From contig JAUYHV010000084.1 of NCBI GenBank assembly GCA_030689845.1, forward strand, positions 1 to 17,067: 17,067 nt of DNA, written 5' to 3'. Source of the DNA: Dehalococcoidia bacterium (GTDB taxonomy: Bacteria; Chloroflexota; Dehalococcoidia; JACQUA01). Below, piece after piece: positions 13,890 to 17,067 of the stretch. The notes under the pieces are model-generated. The model was not told the DNA's origin and did not search any database. It saw only the letters and a program-made list of their open reading frames with translations. The position numbers and the translations under genes are program-made. Positions within the stretch are counted from its first letter, which is position 1; each line of letters opens with the position of its first letter.

Positions 13890-15533
13890 ATGCCTGATGA
13901 AACATATGATGCTGTAATAGTTGGTGGCGGAAACAAAGCCCTCATCGTTGGTATGTACCTGGCCAAATACGGCGGCATGAGCGTTGGTATCTTTGAAAAG
14001 AGACATGAAGCCGGGGGCGGTTGGTGCAGTGATGAAGGACCGGCACCGGGTTTTATAGGCGATTATCACGCAACCGCCGTTGGACCTTTCTGGCAAACCA
14101 CAACAGAAATGGATTTCCAGGAGTGGAAGGACCTTGGGGTAAGGTACAACGAAGTGGAATTCGGTGCAGGGGCAATATTTAAAGAAACCGACGAGCCCCT
14201 GATGATTTACAACCGCAAGGCAGATCCTACACTGGAAAAATCGGCCGCCTCCATCGCGAGGTTCTCAAAACGGGACGCGGACACCTGGGTCCGGCTGCAA
14301 CCTTTGTTCGGCAAGATTTTCTGGACGGCTATGCTTGAGTGGGTACACAACCCCCCCACTCCCCCGGGAGTTCCAGATGCCCTCGAGAGATTAGCCATGG
14401 ACCCATCTTTGAAGCATTATGGTGTGGATCCCTCGTGGCTGGTAAAAACGCCCCTGGAAATCGCCAGGGAAGTCTTTGAATCTGATGAGATAATTGCAAC
14501 TGCCATGCGGTATAACGAGACCGCAGTAGGTAACCCCCCGGACATCCCCGGTACAGGAATCTGGGGCTTTCTTTATGCAATCTCCCTCATGCGTCCGATG
14601 CACGCAGGAGTTACCGGCGGAACCCACAATTGGGCCCATGCCGCGGTAAAGATTCTACTTAAATACGGCGGTAAAATATTTACCAAACACGAGGTGGAAA
14701 AAGTTACCATTGAAAATGGGAAGGCAACGGGTATCCAGCTTAAGGATGGGTCCAGAATTGGAGCCAGAAAAATGGTTATCAGCACCCTCGACCCCTATTC
14801 TCTGTGCTTTAAGCTTATAGGAGAACAGAATTTAAGCTGGTCCATACTCAGAAAAGTAGCTAATCTTGAGCGGCGGATTACCTGCATTACCTGGTACACC
14901 TGGGCCCTTCATGAACATCCCCGCTATAAAGCCGGCGACATCAATCCCGACATCAGTCGGGCAATGAGCGTCATGCTAATAAGTAAAGACCCGGAGACTT
15001 TATGCCGTGAGATGGCGAAAAGAAAACTCGGTATTATGCCCCATGACCTCCAGTTGAACATTACCAATCACTCCCTCGTCGATAAGTTCCGTTGCCCTGA
15101 AGGTAAAAGTGCCATCCTAACGGAGCAGTTCGTCATTCCCGCTAACCTGTGGACTGAACGTCAATGGGTCGCCTACAAAAAAGAGCATGCTGAAGAAATT
15201 ATAAAGTGTATTGGAGACCATGCTTACAACATGAACTGGGACAACGTCCTGGGCTACGCAGCATGCACTCCCTACGACCATTGCAAGCTGGACAACATGG
15301 CTCCAACAGGCAACTGGGCCATCATTGACAATCTTCCGGGTCAACTCGGACGAAACAGGCCGATACCGGAATTTTCAAGTTATCGAACACCGATTCAAAA
15401 CCTTTACGCCACAGGCTCTGGCTGGCATCCCCTGGCCATGTCTGCTGCCTGGGGCGGTTACTGTTGTTACAAGATTCTCGCCCAGGACTATGGCTTGAAC
15501 AAACCATGGGAGTCAGAAGGAAGACCCTGGTAG
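13890..15533 (+). CDS. Phytoene-desaturase-like NAD(P)/FAD-dependent oxidoreductase, first of a tandem pair
   Basis: A 547-residue soluble flavoprotein of the amine-oxidase/CrtI superfamily. The FAD-binding Rossmann start is VGGGNKAL (11-18), in which the third glycine of GxGxxG is replaced by A17, followed by acidic E36 and RHEAGGGW (38-45), the CrtI/retinol-saturase style second motif. A middle block, GGTHNWAHAAVKILLKYGG, leads to a VISTLDP strand, and the C-terminal FAD motif is the LYATGSGWHP region. No signal peptide or membrane helix is seen. Carotenoid substrates are unlikely because no crtB-like gene is present and the setting is catabolic; it more probably oxidises, reduces or isomerises an unsaturated or cyclic intermediate. 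It is richer in tryptophan and cysteine than its partner. The second oxidoreductase follows 19 nt later. Family assignment is firm, reaction unknown. Confidence 0.85.
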   Translation: MPDETYDAVIVGGGNKALIVGMYLAKYGGMSVGIFEKRHEAGGGWCSDEGPAPGFIGDYHATAVGPFWQTTTEMDFQEWKDLGVRYNEVEFGAGAIFKETDEPLMIYNRKADPTLEKSAASIARFSKRDADTWVRLQPLFGKIFWTAMLEWVHNPPTPPGVPDALERLAMDPSLKHYGVDPSWLVKTPLEIAREVFESDEIIATAMRYNETAVGNPPDIPGTGIWGFLYAISLMRPMHAGVTGGTHNWAHAAVKILLKYGGKIFTKHEVEKVTIENGKATGIQLKDGSRIGARKMVISTLDPYSLCFKLIGEQNLSWSILRKVANLERRITCITWYTWALHEHPRYKAGDINPDISRAMSVMLISKDPETLCREMAKRKLGIMPHDLQLNITNHSLVDKFRCPEGKSAILTEQFVIPANLWTERQWVAYKKEHAEEIIKCIGDHAYNMNWDNVLGYAACTPYDHCKLDNMAPTGNWAIIDNLPGQLGRNRPIPEFSSYRTPIQNLYATGSGWHPLAMSAAWGGYCCYKILAQDYGLNKPWESEGRPW

Positions 15534-15552
15534 AAATTAAGGAGAAGAAGAA

Positions 15553-17067
15553 ATGTCAGATTGCGATGTATTGATAATAGGAGCAGGGCCGAACGGTCTT
15601 GAACTTGGAGCTTACCTGAGTAAAGCAGGAGTAAATGTCCTGGTACTGGAACGCCGGCATGAGGCTGGAGGTGGACTGGCAACCGAAGCGGTTACCATGG
15701 GAGATTTTATCCACAATACTCACGCCGTATACATGATGATGGTTGACTATGCCCCGCTATATAATGATCTTGCGCTGGACCGATACAAGCTGAAACATGT
15801 TCGTCCGTCGCTTCAGTTTGCCCTGCCTCTCAGCGACGGCCGGTGTCTTTGCCTCTACACCGACCTGGAAAAATCATGCCAGTCAATTGCCGCTTTTTCA
15901 AAAAAAGATGCCGAAGCCTACCGGGAGCTTTACCAAATAGCTGCCAGGGGGGTAGAGGAATTTATCGCCCCGGCTACGTTTGCCCCACCGGTGCCGGCGC
16001 TGGACCAGGTAGTTAAACTCCAGGCCACTGAGTCCGGCCGGGAAATCCTGGAACTGTCTGAAAAGAGTCCTCTGGAGATAATCAACCAGTATTTCGAAAA
16101 TGAACATGTTAAGGCGATGATGCTTTACCTGACAACCCACTGGGGTGTCGCCTACGATCAACCCGGATTGGGGTACCTGGTAATGCTCTACTTGAACAGG
16201 GCAACGAATTACCATATGGTCCTGGGAGGGTCCCACATGGTCGCCCAGGCTTTGCACAAGGTTATTGTTGAAAACGGGGGAGTGGTAAAAAACAGCCAGC
16301 ACATAAAAAGAATAATTGTTGAAAACGGCGCGGCTACGGGAGTTGAGATGGAAGACGGTTCGGTTATTCATGCTCATAAGGCCGTTGTCAGCACCATCGA
16401 CCCCCAGCAAACTTTCATAAAGCTGGTAGGAAAAGAACACCTTGAAGGTGATTTTGTAGAACAAATAGAAGGATGGCAGTGGGAGCAGCATAGCCTGACG
16501 GGTGTCCACCTGGCCATGGAGGAAGCCCCGAATTTTACCGCCGCCTCTTCTAACCCGGACGTCAACAAAGCTTTTATATACATCCTCGGCTACGAAACGA
16601 TGCAACAGGTTATTGATGACTATGAGGCAGTTTCCCGTGGAACGCTGGCTGAAAAAGCTGCCTTTAACTGCTGCTTCCCCTCGGTCCATGACCCCTCGCA
16701 GGCTCCTCCTGACAGGCACACGGGACTGATTTCCAGGTTCACTCCTTATGACCTTGAAGGAAACCGCGGAACCATAAAGTTTAAAGACCATATTGCCGAG
16801 CAGTGTATTACCACATTAACCCGCTACGCTCCCAATATGACCACGGATAAAATATTATGGAATTATGTCTCCACCCCCTATGACATCCAGAATAAATTCG
16901 CCAACATGGTCCGCGGCTCGATAAAGCAAGGTGAATACTCACCCCTGCAAATGGGCTATTTACGGCCTAATGAGGCATGCTCCGAAAACAAGACTCCAAT
17001 TAAAAACCTGTTTGTAGGGGGCGCCAGCGTTTACCCTGGAGGTTGTGTTATCTGGGGACCGGGCTAC
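15553..17067 (+). CDS. Phytoene-desaturase-like NAD(P)/FAD-dependent oxidoreductase, second of the pair, 3'-truncated by the window end
   Basis: Open for 505 codons from ATG 15553 to the window end with no stop. AAGGAG lies about eight bases ahead of the start, and the gene is 19 nt after its neighbour, so the two form an operon. The FAD motif is complete here: IIGAGPNG (8-15), E33, and RHEAGGGL (35-42). The middle block GGSHMVAQALHKVIVENGG and a VVSTIDP strand align with the first protein, showing that the genes are divergent paralogues. The C-terminal FAD block (NLFVGGASVYPGG) is reached just before the edge, so only a few dozen residues should be missing. Together the pair may form a heteromer or act on successive intermediates. 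The substrate cannot be inferred from sequence. Confidence 0.85.
   Translation, partial: MSDCDVLIIGAGPNGLELGAYLSKAGVNVLVLERRHEAGGGLATEAVTMGDFIHNTHAVYMMMVDYAPLYNDLALDRYKLKHVRPSLQFALPLSDGRCLCLYTDLEKSCQSIAAFSKKDAEAYRELYQIAARGVEEFIAPATFAPPVPALDQVVKLQATESGREILELSEKSPLEIINQYFENEHVKAMMLYLTTHWGVAYDQPGLGYLVMLYLNRATNYHMVLGGSHMVAQALHKVIVENGGVVKNSQHIKRIIVENGAATGVEMEDGSVIHAHKAVVSTIDPQQTFIKLVGKEHLEGDFVEQIEGWQWEQHSLTGVHLAMEEAPNFTAASSNPDVNKAFIYILGYETMQQVIDDYEAVSRGTLAEKAAFNCCFPSVHDPSQAPPDRHTGLISRFTPYDLEGNRGTIKFKDHIAEQCITTLTRYAPNMTTDKILWNYVSTPYDIQNKFANMVRGSIKQGEYSPLQMGYLRPNEACSENKTPIKNLFVGGASVYPGGCVIWGPGY

Noticed and set aside
15898..16791. 297-residue minus-strand open frame
   Set aside because: Lies entirely antisense to the second FAD oxidoreductase, whose plus-strand frame carries clear family motifs; no ribosome site or domain on the minus strand.

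Overview
The window is about 17 kb of chromosome that looks like a spore-former-type anaerobic Firmicute, most likely in the Peptococcaceae/Desulfotomaculales range. That placement is an inference from the thiL-tsaE-tsaB order, strong AGGAGG-type ribosome binding sites, frequent TTG/GTG starts, a medium-high G+C content and the style of the catabolic genes. No rRNA, tRNA, CRISPR array, prophage gene or intact transposase was seen.

Region 1 (1-2705): the 3' part of a CPBP-family membrane protease, whose stop codon lies at the edge of a ~99-bp imperfect palindrome resembling a miniature inverted-repeat element. It is followed by a geranylgeranyl-reductase-type flavoprotein and, convergently, a YfcE-like metallophosphoesterase. 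Region 2 (2706-6680): a tight co-directional run of housekeeping genes: thiL (thiamin), tsaE and tsaB (t6A tRNA modification), a hotdog thioesterase, a beta-phosphoglucomutase-like HAD phosphatase and ndk. The first five are tightly spaced or overlapping, except for a 151-nt gap before tsaB. rsfS (ribosome silencing factor) meets ndk tail to tail and appears to start at a CTG codon. Region 3 (7266-10142): uvrA, complete.

Region 4 (10143-10796): a 654-bp gene-free stretch packed with hairpins, including a 72-bp unit repeated twice in tandem with one mismatch (REP/BIME-like). Region 5 (10797-17067): an accessory module. An OFA/MCT-like major facilitator transporter is followed 9 nt later by a soluble PAS histidine kinase, which overlaps a NarL-type response regulator. 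After a 137-nt gap holding a perfect palindrome come two tandem paralogous phytoene-desaturase-like FAD oxidoreductases; the second runs off the window end and is open throughout. The order suggests a substrate-inducible uptake and oxidation system for an unidentified, probably carboxylate-type, compound. This is the least described part of the window.

Promoter reading gives a consistent picture. thiL and uvrA share TTGTTA-18 nt-TATAAT/TACAAT with an extended TGC before the -10, and the metallophosphoesterase and rsfS have TGn-TATAAT. The thiL -10 lies so close to its GTG that the mRNA is predicted to be leaderless. All functions are read from motifs; no database search was possible.
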